64,000 nucleotides of DNA, from positions 15,652,447 through 15,716,446 of the forward strand of contig NC_134030.1 in the NCBI RefSeq assembly GCF_964204645.1, read 5' to 3'. Positions 1 to 10,780 of the stretch are shown piece after piece. Below the pieces are notes generated by a model, which made no database searches, was not told the origin of the DNA, and saw nothing but the letters and a program-made list of their open reading frames with translations. The translations under genes were made by a program, and so were the position numbers. Every line of letters starts with the position of its first letter. Position 1 is the stretch's first letter. The stretch is from Tubulanus polymorphus. Taxonomy: Eukaryota; Nemertea; Palaeonemertea; Tubulaniformes; Tubulanidae.

Positions 1-125
1 TTTTATTTAAATATATTGCTGATCTGTTCATGTAAACAAAAGCGCCAATAAATACACTTTTAATTGATCAAGTTTGAATCAAGGTCGTTGAGTCGCGGGT
101 GGCTACTAGAATGACGTTCGACTAC
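1..125. repeat. Dispersed repeat, copy 1 (cut by window edge)
   Basis: This segment matches 57651-57777 in direct orientation at roughly 90% identity by eye, including an AATAAA-like signal and the shared block ggtcgttgagtcgcgg. It reads like the 3' part of an LTR or another polyadenylated repeat. The upstream part lies outside the window, so the family cannot be named. Confidence 0.6.
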
Positions 126-537
126 ATTCAGAGAAAACAGAAACAATAGAAAAGTATCGGGTGATTATTGATAGCCTACTACTACGGAACACACAGACAG
201 TTGACAAACAGTGTTAGGCCTGTGTCGGTTCGTGCGTACTGGGACTAAAATATACTGGTTGGTCAGAGTTGGTTCGGTTGTGAGGAGAAGTGTGGAAACT
301 AAGAAACCTACCGGTATTTATTTGTCTATAGGCCTATTATAGTAGCCAATACCATTTCAAGTACGAAGATGTTACCCATACGTGATTGTACGGTGATCTC
401 CACAGGTTAGCCGTACGTGAGTTTCCTCTGCGCATGCGTCATTAAGCTACGTGTACGGGCATGCATCAAAGAATAGGAATCGGGTAGGGTTAGGTGAGGA
501 TATATGTAAATTAATTTATCAACCCCGCAGTTGATAA

Positions 538-606
538 ATGTGGCTCAGTGGGTAAATCACTGGACTACCGTCGGATTTTATTTCATTTGGTTTCGAATCC
601 CAATAT
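538..606 (+). repeat. tRNA-derived SINE head or tRNA pseudogene
   Basis: An A-box-like block (tggctcagtggg) is followed by a B-box-like block (ggtttcgaatccc) about 40 bases later, the internal RNA polymerase III promoter layout of a tRNA. The intervening sequence does not fold into a proper anticodon arm by inspection. It is better read as the head of a tRNA-derived SINE than as a working tRNA gene. Similar isolated B-box blocks occur near 57950 and 58030. Confidence 0.5.
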
Positions 607-892
607 TACAAGTCAGAATTCTACTGCATTGCGCATGCGTCAACATACTTATATAGGCTAATCGTGAAAATTACTGTACATTCATGTAGGGGTACTAACA
701 GCATTTTAAGTATTGAGTGAGCTACCATGTACTACAAATACAACTTGTTCACTCTCGTTGGCCCTACACTGATGTAACTATACTGGTGTCATTATAACAT
801 GGATAGGATTGGGTCAGGACTAGCCTAAAATGTAATCTAATTTATTATATTCACTTTTCACTCGATATTATTAAAACAATGCAGTATGCCTA

Positions 893-1318
893 AAGGTAGG
901 GGCAGGCGTATTTTTTCGTCCGATCGCGGCGAATTTATAAATCGCCCGAAAAATTCGCTCGTGTGGCCACTCACGGCGACAACGATTTCGTCGGCCGACT
1001 CGATCGCCCGTATCATACATGTATAATATTTTTCGGCCGATTATTTACGCCGGCGATCGGATCGCCCGCAAATTCGCTCGTCTGCCCGCACTCAGCGAAT
1101 TCCGCCGAGCGATCCATTTTTATCAACCAATATGATGAATTGTTGATATCATGTGAGTTGTTAACTCTCTTCCACTAAGTACCGGTCGCTGACCGAATTT
1201 CGGTTTCATCGCTACGTGTGCCCACTCGTATCGGGCGTATAAATGTGGCGGCGAATTCACTGGCGAATTTAATCGTCGCGACCGGGCGAAAAAAATACGC
1301 TCGTGTGTCCCCTACCTT
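893..1318. mobile_element. MITE-like element with about 55-bp terminal inverted repeats
   Basis: The left end (aaggtaggggcaggcgta) and the right end (read from the minus strand, aaggtaggggacacacgag) are imperfect inverted copies that extend inward through a run encoding ttttttcg and gcgaattta blocks. The element is GC-richer and denser in CG than its flanks. TTAA/CTAA-like sequences abut the ends, which might reflect TTAA target choice, but this is weak. It has no coding capacity; the ORF crossing it is incidental. Confidence 0.65.
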
Positions 1319-1383
1319 AAAGTATTCGCACACAGAAAGGCTAATTGAGGCATGTGATTAAATTTTGCTCAGGCCTTGTCTGC

Positions 1384-1516
1384 AGGGCCCAGTTTCACGA
1401 AAAAGTTTAAGCCTAAAACTGTTTAGTTTGAATTGTTGTCCTCATTGAAAACATGAAGTAACCAATGGCAATTACACCAAAAATTTGAGTTTAATTTTTT
1501 CATGAAACCGGGCCCT
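1384..1516. mobile_element. Short MITE with GGGCCC-GTTTCA ends
   Basis: A 133-bp unit begins agggcccagtttcacgaaa and ends ttcatgaaaccgggccct, an inverted pair with few mismatches. Non-autonomous elements with gggcc-ggtttcatgaaa ends are widespread in marine invertebrate genomes. There is no coding content. Confidence 0.65.
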
Positions 1517-4280
1517 GACCTGACATTTATAGTCAAACCTAGATCCAAAACGTTCATGTGATCACGGCGTGTATACAAGTAAACAAGAAACCATTATGTA
1601 GGCCTGTACATTTTGCTGTACGAAGGTTTGGTATACCGATTTCTCCAATCTCGACAGATGGGTGTACGTTACAGCTGAACGCATTATACCGATGGGAATA
1701 GGGCCTATTGATTGGGCTTATTATTTCCTGCTTTAGAATATTGAAATAAGCCAATGTTCATTCAAATATCCAACATCGGTGTAAGTTTGAATACTGTAGA
1801 CATGTATAGGCCTATAGGTTTTCATGTTCTATGAATATTTTGCAATTCATGGGTATATGCTGATGTCAAACACATGAAGATAAATGGTCAAGGGCAGTCA
1901 GTCAACACCAACTCTCTTCGACCGATGTTGCATCATACCATATACGGTCTGATTCTTTCAACTCAAGCAAAGCGATTAACACGATCGACATAACACTGGA
2001 ATAGTTTGCAGTTGACTAACAGTTTATTAACTAGTGGAATAGGTTTGATATTTACGCAAGTGTTGCAAGGTTTAAACTGTTATCAGTATAGAATTAGTAA
2101 TCCAAAGCCAAAATCAACATCGGCCCGATACCCAGACCAAAGCAATTCATAATCTATCGATTGAATCTACAATACAATATATGTATTTATTCAAATATTT
2201 CAATAAAAAGATTAATTCCTTGAAATCTATTCCAAATCTTTATACGTTACTATATCAGTAAATGTATTCAACACCTATTGACTCAGCCGATTCTTAAGAT
2301 GAGTTTCTTAATAGAACAGATCCATTTTTAAGCGTGGTGATACAAAAAAAAATGCTTGGTCTAATCAATTCACATTTATCGATTTTACGTCCACGTAAGT
2401 TCGGTCTCAAAGCTAAACCACATTGGACGTTTACACAGTGGTTGTATATTAGGTTCGAATCTGTCAATACATTTTTCATGTATCGGCATTTAAATTTTCA
2501 ATAATTCCTATCAACCTGAATGGCATGGTGCGGATTTGCAGAAAACCGGTTATCGCTGCTTTGCAGCTATATTTTATGTTATTATTGGCCAATCATATAT
2601 CCCGTTTTATTTTAGCCAACGTTACGAACGGTTCTATCCCAGGGTACTATTGTGGAGACTTTCAGGACATATATTATTTTGCTTTCATGAATTATATCAA
2701 CAAGCTTTCAGGGAACATATTAGTAGGTTTCAGTTATCAGCGGTTATACTATACTAACAAGTAATGTACGGAGCCTGGTGTTCATGGCCAGAGTTGCAGT
2801 TGCCAGGCAACCTGCGTGGATACGTATGTCATATATAAACATAAATAGAAGTAATATAAATAAACAAATCTGGAAGTGACGTATGCGTCTACGTATGTTA
2901 ACCTAATATGGTGCGGCCAAGAGCTCTGATTAGTGCAAAAAGATATTTCTAGATGTGACGTGTGCAGATACGTCACCAACCATACATGGATTGGGGGAAT
3001 GTTGTGACGTATGAATACGTCATATGTGCGTAACGCAAAAATAATATAATAAAGGACCAATGGTCCAGTGGCTCGCCAAACTGGTGTCAAGTAAAATATC
3101 TGTCACGTAGGCTACCGATATGCAAAAAATCATTTCATTGAAAATTTAACCCAAAAAAATATATATAAAAAAGGACTCAATTTTGGTCAGTGTGAACTTA
3201 AAATGATCGATAACTGACTTTTAACGAGAATGAAATTTTTGAAAAATTGATAATAGGCCTTTTGTCTGAACAAATGTTCATAATTGTAATACGGCCCTTG
3301 AATGATGTAAAATAACTAAAACTATGAGTGGCCCGATAAGATACGGTACGAACTTGGTGAGAGCCTGGATTTCATCGGAGGTTTTTTCATTTTTATCATA
3401 CGGACCAACCAGGACAGAAGCTGCCAAGTTCTTAAAATTTGATGCCAGTCAGTGCCGGTTACTGACGTAAACAAGTTTATCGACTGACATGATTTTTAAT
3501 AATTTCACGATAGGATTGCTTTAAGTAGCTTACATACTCAAACAAATGGTTGTTACGCGCGACCTACACCGTGGCGCGCGTACTCTATAACTGAAACATA
3601 CACGCAGTGGACACGAGACTATAAGGCTATGTTTGTTTTCAACGCGAACGCTCCACTGTGCCGCAGTTAACAAACTAATACAAATAATCAGGCTCCAAAA
3701 CGGATCGCTAATGCGAACGTTGATAAAATGACTTCAATTCATGATGATAAAGCAAGTATTCCAGTCGTTTTGATATCAGACTCATCTCTAAAAATTCGAT
3801 GCTATCAGTAAATCAGCCGTGTGGCGAACACGGAAGAAAATTTCCGCATTTTGAAACCACATTTCGTCGGATATCTTGATTCAACGTTACCTTATGCACG
3901 GGATATCAAAACTAGATGAATCATTGAACACATCGCACGTAATAAATCGTTATATCATACGCCTTGAATATCAGTATTCGCGCTATAAATGATGAATTTC
4001 AATCCTGCCGCCATTTTGTTTGTGAAATAACGCGCACCAGCTGATCCATCTCGTTCAATATGTTATGACGTCATGATGGAAGTCAAAACCGGGTCAACAC
4101 AAATTTTATAGAACCAAGATTTTGAGGGGTTTCGTCTTTGAAAGCCCATAACTACCGATCCAAGCGTCGGATCTTTGCGATATAAAGTTCTCCCGACGCA
4201 AATAGCATTGAATTTTCACATGTGTTATTTTGGACAGTAAAGATGAGTACTATTACTTCTACAGAGCTCCAGAGTGATTG
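1517..4280. other. Non-coding flank, no gene seen
   Basis: No ORF here has recognisable protein content. Between 2830 and 3030 the motif gacgtatg/gacgtgtg recurs several times at irregular spacing, without making a clean tandem array. The rest is moderately AT-rich unique-looking sequence. Confidence 0.5.
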
Positions 4281-4284
4281 TATA

Positions 4285-4420
4285 AGTAATTAGAAAATCA
4301 GGGTTTCATACCAGAGGTCGAGAGGTCGGCACATCACTCATCACCACTCATAATTTTTTTCCTTATATATGGGAGACAGAAAAGCATTCTAAGCGACAAT
4401 AAATAACAGAATAAAACCAG
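4285..4420 (+). mobile_element. Element C: degraded Polinton-like 5' end
   Basis: The block tttcataccagaggtcgaga, then ctcatcacc, a T-run and tatATGGGAGA, parallels the region upstream of the zinc-finger/PolB gene of element A (35150-35410), which has the same tttcataccagagg block, ctcatcaccac, a T-run and ATGGGAGA. Translation after the ATG stops within a few codons, so the gene is dead. Element A carries about 200 extra bases between two copies of ctcatcac here, so C may keep the uninterrupted arrangement. Confidence 0.55.
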
Positions 4421-4614
4421 CAAAAAACAATTTGAAATAAAAACGTTAGTCGATGTTACAAAAGAAATTGAACATAAAATATTAAAATTAGAAAAGATAA
4501 AAACTAAATATGGAGAGAAAATATCGGCAAAGTACAAAATAAAACTAAGTTTTAATTTTAGAAATGTTTTTTTTTTGCTTTTTTCCTAAAATAATCAAAC
4601 TTTTTAATATAAAA

Positions 4615-4965
4615 TGATAAAATTTGAAACATGAAAAGTGTGAGTGAAGTGTGAGTAAAATGCTTTAGATTTTTCAATATTAAAAGTGTGAGTAAAAATA
4701 ATTTAGATTTTAAGATATTAAAAGTGTGAGTAAAGTGTGAGTGAAATGATTTAGATTTTCAATATTAAAAGTGTGAGCAAAATAATTTAGATTTTAACTA
4801 TAAAGTATAGTAAAATAGCTGAATCTTTGATTAAAAAGGAAAATAATTTAGATTCTTCAATGTTAAAAGTGTTAGTAAAGTTTGAGTAAAATGATTTGGA
4901 TTTTTAACATTAAATATAGTAAAGTAGTTAAAATTTTAATCAAAAAGTAATTTAGATTTTTCAAT
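4615..4965 (+). repeat. Degenerate GTGTGAGT-rich repeats upstream of ORF C1
   Basis: A loosely repeated unit with attaaaagtgtgagtaaa and atttagatttt recurs at least five times. A single related block (aaaagtgttagtaaagtgtg, minus strand) lies upstream of the zinc-finger start of element B near 31590. Sharing this block ties C to the Polinton-like group. It could be promoter-proximal DNA or terminal sequence of the element. Confidence 0.5.
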
Positions 4966-5011
4966 ATAAATAATCTAGAAAATTCATTTTAATAGAAATT
5001 TTGTTATAAAA

Positions 5012-5656
5012 ATGAAAGAAGAACCCAAATTCAAAATCGAAATCAATGGATCTAATAACTTATTTTCATTATTTAACATTAAAAATTATATCTCAGCAAC
5101 AAATTTAGTGTATCGAAGACAATATAAAATTGATAATATTACTATGATTAATCAAATATTATCAAATGAAGCATATTTGATTACTGAACTTATAGATACT
5201 TTAGATAATGGCGCCAAAAACCCTAAAATATTCAATACAGTTTTAGATTATAAAGGAAATTTAGATGAAAAAATTATAAATATTCTTGAAATTCCTTTCA
5301 ATAAAAGAAATGATGATTTAACACTTTCTAAAGGTTACAATGATAAAGACTTAAGAATTGAAAAACGACAATTATATCATTTTAATTTTGATAATAAACA
5401 AATTATCTATAATGAAAATTCATTAAATATTGGTATTCAATGTGAATCAGTTAATAATAATTCTCATAAAGATATTGGAATTCAATGTAATTTAGATGAT
5501 GAATTTAGAAAATTCAATTCTAATGAAAAAATTCATTGTTATTGCGGAGGTAAATATTTAAAATCACATAAATCAAAGCATTATCAAACAATTAAAGGTA
5601 GAAACTGTGAAAAGAGTAATAATTCTACATTGAAAATCAATAAAGTAGTCAAATAG
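5012..5656 (+). CDS. Hypothetical protein C1 of AT-rich element C
   Basis: This 214-residue ORF is complete, lysine/asparagine/isoleucine-rich, and its codons are strongly A/T-ended like elements A and B. I do not recognise the family. Two copies of an IGIQC motif lie at about residues 149-169, separated by a serine/asparagine-rich linker. The C-terminus has a cysteine/histidine cluster (CYCGG, then KSHKSKH) that resembles the second half of the zinc-finger units of element A (DKSHKARH). No membrane segment is evident. The start follows ttgttataaaaATG, similar to the leader of the element B zinc-finger gene. It is probably a viral or mobile-element protein. Confidence 0.55.
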   Translation: MKEEPKFKIEINGSNNLFSLFNIKNYISATNLVYRRQYKIDNITMINQILSNEAYLITELIDTLDNGAKNPKIFNTVLDYKGNLDEKIINILEIPFNKRNDDLTLSKGYNDKDLRIEKRQLYHFNFDNKQIIYNENSLNIGIQCESVNNNSHKDIGIQCNLDDEFRKFNSNEKIHCYCGGKYLKSHKSKHYQTIKGRNCEKSNNSTLKINKVVK

Positions 5657-7031
5657 TTATTGAGTTAAGTTAAATGATTTAAATATCTAATATTTTGATA
5701 TTTTTTTAAAATAAATAATATATAATTATAATATATAATTGTTAGATTAAATGTTTTGAAAATTTTCTTACTTTAAAATTGATTTTAAAAATTGAAAGAT
5801 AATTAAATAGAATTTAACTAAAAATATAAAGAATTAACAAGACAGTTACAACTAACTATATATATAACTATAACGATATATTTTCACTCATTTAATTAGA
5901 AAAAAAATTATTAGATTAATTCATTAGTTAATCCGATGTTAATAGATGTTAACAAACCACATTTTGAAACGGTGATAGACCCGGTCGTATTTCTTGTTGC
6001 AGATGATTCAAATAGCCTAACACTCGCTATTGTGCGAATTTAGTAGCGCTGTGATTGATCTAAGCTGTAAAATTGTAGATAATTAGAAAATTTCCATAGC
6101 TTTAATATAGTTTGACTTGACCTGGGATGACCTAAGTCACTAATAATCATAAGCAGATGCTCATGCGCTTAACACTGTGTAGAATGACAGGTCGATCCTC
6201 GCTAAAATAGATCCATTTTGTGAAATATCAAGCTGTGCATTGACGATACTGTTAAGAAAACAAATGGCGGAAAAGCACATTACATTTTTATACTTTGGTC
6301 ACTGACACTTGAAATAAGAGTACCGTCGACTTCAAGATACTCGAAGAAACCGTAGCGTATTAACGTCCACCAGTCGTCGGGTATGGTACATGTACGAGGG
6401 AGGGAGGTAAGTCTTCAGTCTCTCCTGATGAATTAACGAATCACAATGTATATCCAATAAAAAGACCTTCATTTTTTCATGACTGGACCTCGTTTGTAAA
6501 AAAATGCCTGCTGAATCGGAATACAAACTTCTTTCAGCTATATCGTTTGCTACTATAGTTTATTTGGAGAAAAAAATAATCTTCCACCCCTCCACTTTTT
6601 ACTCAATGGATTTACTGGCCTTGTGATTGCGCAATACCGATTAATGATGGCAGCACCAGCTTGCCAATTGAGAGCTCTCCACATTTTCGGCTGTCCCTGG
6701 AGCTGTTTTAATAGCGAATGTGCAATTACTGAATTATTTCCGAAAAAAGTTATAACAACATAATTAATGACCTGATTTAGCGATATGAACGGTGGGTTTG
6801 AATTGCTGTCGTGAAGTAATTAACTCAAGAACTGTATGCTTTCAGATCCACAGCTATATTTCAACTAACCCTAACTTCCCCGTACAAACATACAAATTCA
6901 ACGAACCATGTAATGCTTTGCAGTCGCCCGCGAAACCAGAACCAAAACAAATCGATTAAAGTTTACGTCGTTCTCGGGGGCGACGACAAAACGAAAAAAA
7001 GTCAAATTATCAACAAGACAGTCAGACAAAT
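5657..7031. other. Non-coding: AT-rich tail of element C, then flank and BEL1 3' end
   Basis: Up to about 5935 the sequence stays extremely AT-rich and probably belongs to element C. Base composition changes abruptly near 5940. From there to 6990 no protein or repeat is recognised. The last 40 bases before 7032 are the 3' untranslated side of BEL1 (minus strand); a BEL1 3' LTR is expected below 7000, but I cannot define its ends. Confidence 0.4.
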
Positions 7032-7310
7032 TTAGTCACTTTCGCTTTCACTACCGATATTATCAGCGATCGCACGCCTCGCTGCCAACGCAGCTTCACG
7101 CTTCGGCGGTCGTTCGCGCACAGTTTCAAATTTTCCCGTAGGTTTGTCGAAGAAGAAGTCTTTAGTCGCCATGACTTCTAAGGGATGTAATTTGCTAAGC
7201 GGACGATTTGTGATCCCATTTGCGGTTTTAACCGTCGCACTTCTCACAATATTATCGGAACCAGCATGCAACTCGATGATGACCCCAAGTTTCCACTTTA
7301 ACCGTGGAAC
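7032..7310 (-). pseudogene. pol: BEL1 pol C-terminal end (DUF5641-like)
   Basis: The translated motif PRLKWKLGVIIELHAGSD, followed by a TANGITNRPLSKLHPLEV-type segment, is the classic end of BEL/Pao integrase polyproteins, which fold as a small domain after the catalytic core. The normal stop is at 7032. The listed ORF start beyond 7310 lies in the Gypsy1 LTR and is spurious; the true upstream portion is at 13465. Confidence 0.85.
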
Positions 7311-7538
7311 TGTAACGGGTCTCGAACCCGTTAATATGTATGTAGTTTTCCGTCGATAATTAGTGTAATGTATAGTGTAATAAATCACCGCTAAGTGCGG
7401 TCTCTTAGAAGTGGAACCATTGTCCGAGTAAGTTCGTTGTTCTTTTGTTCGGGATAAATTGCCCCTTTATAGCCTATGGTCGGAGCGTAAATCATCCTTG
7501 AAGGTGGTATTAGAGATTTAGAAGACAGGATTGTTACA
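7311..7538 (+). repeat. Gypsy1 5' LTR
   Basis: The repeat starts tgtaacgggtctcgaaccc and ends caggattgttaca, matching 13237-13464 over its full 228 bases. An aataaatcac block inside could serve as polyadenylation signal. Confidence 0.95.
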
Positions 7539-7560
7539 CTGGTGGCAGCGGTGGGATGGG
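7539..7560 (+). promoter_or_regulatory. Gypsy1 primer-binding site
   Basis: The segment tggtggcagcggtggga directly follows the 5' LTR, where the tRNA primer anneals. The same tggtggcagcgg core follows the LTR in the spacer element (31008-31019), so the two elements probably share a primer type. Confidence 0.7.
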
Positions 7561-7846
7561 AGTAGAGACACTTACGGCCGTATTATTGAGTTGAATCGCT
7601 ACCCTTTGTTTTTCGAGAAGCGTGCGCGTGAGTAGTCTGTCTGACCTACTTCCTTACGACTGCGGTATCGCGGATACTCTTCAGTAGTTAAACCGTTGTT
7701 ATACGCTTGCTTCAATATAGCGGGAATAATTTCAGACACTAACTACAGTTTTGCACATAGGTTGATAGGTTCATAAAATAACTTTTGGAATTTTATTTCA
7801 ATTCAGTTTTTGTTCGGTATATACGTAAATATATTCACAATTAGAA

Positions 7847-8851
7847 ATGTCTCACTCTGACCCGGATGCAGGCCAACCAGGTGCGGCCCAGGAAGGGGTC
7901 CACCCAACTACAGGTTTGGATGATTTTTTTAGTTCGATTACCCAATATGTCTCACGTAGCATAAAAAGGGAATCTGAGTCGCCATCAGGGACCAGGGAGG
8001 ATGCCCGGGTAAAAGTTCCGTGCCCCAAAATGTACAGTATGGGGCATAATTTTTCCATCTGGTTGGAGCGTTTTGAGAGCTACTGCACATTGTCCGGTGT
8101 ATGTAGTAGTGAGCTTAAGAAACAACATTTGCTAACGTATCTGGACCATGAGTCATACCAGGCAGTTAAAAACCTCCGTCTTGCCCCATCCCTGGATTAC
8201 AATAGTTTCGTTGTGGGGATAAAGGACCGTATGTCATTTACACGGTCAGCTTCAGATTTCAAAATGATGTTGAAATCTCGAGAGCAGAAACCCCAAGACA
8301 ACATCGGGCACTACGCGGATGCTTTGACAGAACTCGCACAGAGCGCGTACCCAGGGGTTGACCACCGTTTGCAGGATGAGTTGGCACGTGACCAATTCTT
8401 GGCAGGTGTGGCGGTACCCTCGAGTGTTAGGGAGCAGTTGTACGTGGCTCAGCTACAGTCTCTATCGGAGGCTGTGTCATTGGCTCGATGTCATGAGACT
8501 GCGCGGCGCCTGACTGAGAGACACGAGTCCAGACCCCCTCGTCGACATGTAAATGAGGTGAAGGCCAGTCAGACGGATGAGCTACTTACGGAACTCGTGG
8601 GCCTCGTCAAGGGTTTGAATGTTCGGATGGACGGTTTAGAGGCCAGGGTTAACACGCAGACTCAGGCCAACTCCCAGGGTAGGGACAACAGATGCTGGCG
8701 GTGTCGAGAACCGGATCATACAGCTGCTACATGTCCGCATTTTACATGTCATACATGTTCTGGTAGAGGTCACTATGCCAGGAACTGCCCCGGGAAACAG
8801 GGAAACGATTACAGGCGGTCCTCCAGGGGGCAAGGGAATCGCCGCCAATAG
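7847..8851 (+). CDS. gag: Gypsy1 Gag with two CCHC knuckles
   Basis: This 334-residue structural protein would form the retrotransposon particle and bind its RNA. The central region (about residues 60-220) has the helical retrotransposon Gag layout, with the WLERFESYC and FLAGVAVPSSVREQL segments typical of animal Gypsy elements. Two zinc knuckles of C-x2-C-x4-H-x4-C form lie at residues 283-296 and 301-314. A basic RRSSRGQGNRR tail follows. The start codon follows about 300 bases of leader. The ORF is intact. Confidence 0.9.
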   Translation: MSHSDPDAGQPGAAQEGVHPTTGLDDFFSSITQYVSRSIKRESESPSGTREDARVKVPCPKMYSMGHNFSIWLERFESYCTLSGVCSSELKKQHLLTYLDHESYQAVKNLRLAPSLDYNSFVVGIKDRMSFTRSASDFKMMLKSREQKPQDNIGHYADALTELAQSAYPGVDHRLQDELARDQFLAGVAVPSSVREQLYVAQLQSLSEAVSLARCHETARRLTERHESRPPRRHVNEVKASQTDELLTELVGLVKGLNVRMDGLEARVNTQTQANSQGRDNRCWRCREPDHTAATCPHFTCHTCSGRGHYARNCPGKQGNDYRRSSRGQGNRRQ

Positions 8852-8868
8852 AGAGACCCTCCACATAT

Positions 8869-9521
8869 ATGATGGAGAAATATCTGCCTCCACACCGTAG
8901 AATACAGAAAAGTGTTCCTTCACCCGTTAACGATTCCGTGCATGATAGAGCCCAAATTGTAAGTAGTTCAATAATTGTAAATAGTTCATTAGACCCTTGC
9001 GTAAGGGAAATTGTTGGGAACGAAATTCTTGTTGGAACCGACACGGCAGGTCGTACATTTCTGGAAAAGCAGGCAACTTTAAATGTTTTAACTCCTTACC
9101 CAGATACCTCACTGTCGGTCGGTCAACCGGGTGATGTAATTTCGGATGGTTCTCCTCTGAGGGAGGGGACAGTTTCAAATATTTTACCTCCGTGCCCAGA
9201 TAACTCTCTGTTTGTAAAGTCTGTAAAATGAAGATACGGTCTTAACCACAATAACAACTGACCGGCCAGATGTGTCACTAGATCCGAGCTGCCCCGTGGC
9301 TGAGAAAATGGTGCGTCGTGTCGATTTGAGAGACACTGGGCTTTACTGCTCTGGTATCCTTAATGGTTCAACCTTGTGACCTTGTTGAAAACCTCTGTCT
9401 GGGAGAAGAGTCGTAGGGCCGATCAGGGAAATCTGCTGCCAGTCGACTTCGAATTAGCCACTGCCACGGGTGCGAACATGAAGGTTCATGGGGTGGCCAA
9501 GGTAGAGCTCCCTGTAGATTC
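8869..9521 (+). pseudogene. Gypsy1 gag-pol linker and broken protease N-terminus
   Basis: A 120-residue ORF (8869-9231) with acidic and serine-rich composition has no recognised domain. Downstream to 9521, fragments of a retropepsin appear in changing frames; the usual D(T/S)GA active-site loop is not readable. This is where the aspartic protease N-terminal half should be, so the protease is likely inactive. Confidence 0.55.
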
Positions 9522-10088
9522 ATGGTCCCCATGGTAATAGCCGATGACTTGGCTCAGGACTGCCTGCTAGGTAGTGACTTCTTTGAACAGAATGGTTGCA
9601 TTATTGATTACCCTGGTAGAGTTCTTGAGTGTGGCCTTACCCATGTACCATTGGAGACCAAGGATGCACGACCTAGTTGCTGTCGTTTGTTCCTGACCGA
9701 GACTTGTTATATTCCGGGAGGCCATGAGGTCGTGGCCAATGCATATTTCAAGCAGAGATATAGTGTAAATAACAATATGGTTGGTATGGTTGGTCGATGG
9801 AACCGTGCTCCATGCCTGGCTGGCAAATCTCTGGTATGTCCGCGGGATGGGAAGGTAACAGTCCGCCTAGCAAATTTTTCAGATGACACCCTTAGGGTTC
9901 GTCGAGGGGAGTTCGTGGGTATCTTCTCGCCTATCGAATCAGTCGATGTACTCACTGTGCAAGACACTTATGGTTTGTCGAAGACAGAGCTGCCTCAGCC
10001 CCAGCAGGATCCCCATTATTTAAAGGGTCTTTACGACGAACTAAACGTTGATAGTCTCGAAATTTCGGAGGGTGATCGGAAGATTTGA
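9522..10088 (+). pseudogene. pol: Gypsy1 protease C-terminal half and linker to RT
   Basis: The segment MVIADDLAQDCLLGSDFF is the typical C-terminal flap-and-core motif of retropepsins (an ILGxDF-type helix). Proline-rich linker sequence follows. The ORF overlaps the RT ORF by 4 bases, in another frame, which can be a natural shift or a mutation. It lacks the catalytic Asp, which would lie upstream. Confidence 0.65.
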
Positions 10089-10780
10089 AGAGGGTCCTAG
10101 CGCAGCATCACGGTGTATTTTCTTGGGGGGATTTTGATATTGGAAGGACACCCCTCATTGAGTTTGAAATACATACCGGGGAGCAGAAGCCGATTAAGCA
10201 GCATCAACGACGTCTGCCGCCCCATTACAAGCAATTTGTTGAGGGGTACACTGCTAAACTGTGTGACCAAGGTCTTATAAGGCCATCCCAGTCACCTTGG
10301 GCTAGCCCAATCGTCCTAGCCAAGAAGAGTGATGGCAGTTTGCGTCTGTGCTGTGACTACCGGAAATTAAATGACGTCACAACTAAAGACAGTCACCCGT
10401 TGGGGCGAATAGATTCTACCCTCGAGGCACTTTCGGGATCGTCATGGTTCTCGTCTCTGGATCTAACCAGTGGCTACTGGCAAGTGCCGATCCGAGAATG
10501 TGACAAGCCGAAAACAGCTTTCTGTTCTGAGAACCGTTTGTGGGAATGGAATGTTATGCCATTCGGTCTCACAAATGCTCCTGCCTGTTTCACACGGCTC
10601 ATGTCTTTGGCTCTCGACAAGGTGTCATGGAAAACAGCCTTGATCTACCTCGATGACGTCATAGTCCATTCTGCGGATGTGGCGTCCCACATTTCCAAGC
10701 TGTCAGAGGTATTCGGTTGTTTCGAAGCAGCAAATATGAAATTGAAGCCAAAAAATGTCACCTCCTCCAAAAGCGGTTAA
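10085..10780 (+). pseudogene. pol: Gypsy1 reverse transcriptase, fingers and palm
   Basis: The ORF carries the usual Gypsy RT series: SPWASPIVLAKKSDGSLRLC, a YRKLND block, SSLDLTSGYWQVP, and the catalytic YLDD in ALIYLDDVIVHS near residue 190. It copies element RNA into DNA. The frame shifts at an A6 run (10750-10755), and the thumb and connection continue in the next ORF. The catalytic residues are intact. Confidence 0.9.

Noticed and set aside
538-606. Functional tRNA gene
   Set aside because: A and B boxes are present but no convincing anticodon and acceptor stems were found.
963-1178. 71-residue ORF in 893-1318
   Set aside because: Lies inside a MITE-like element with inverted ends; no protein features.
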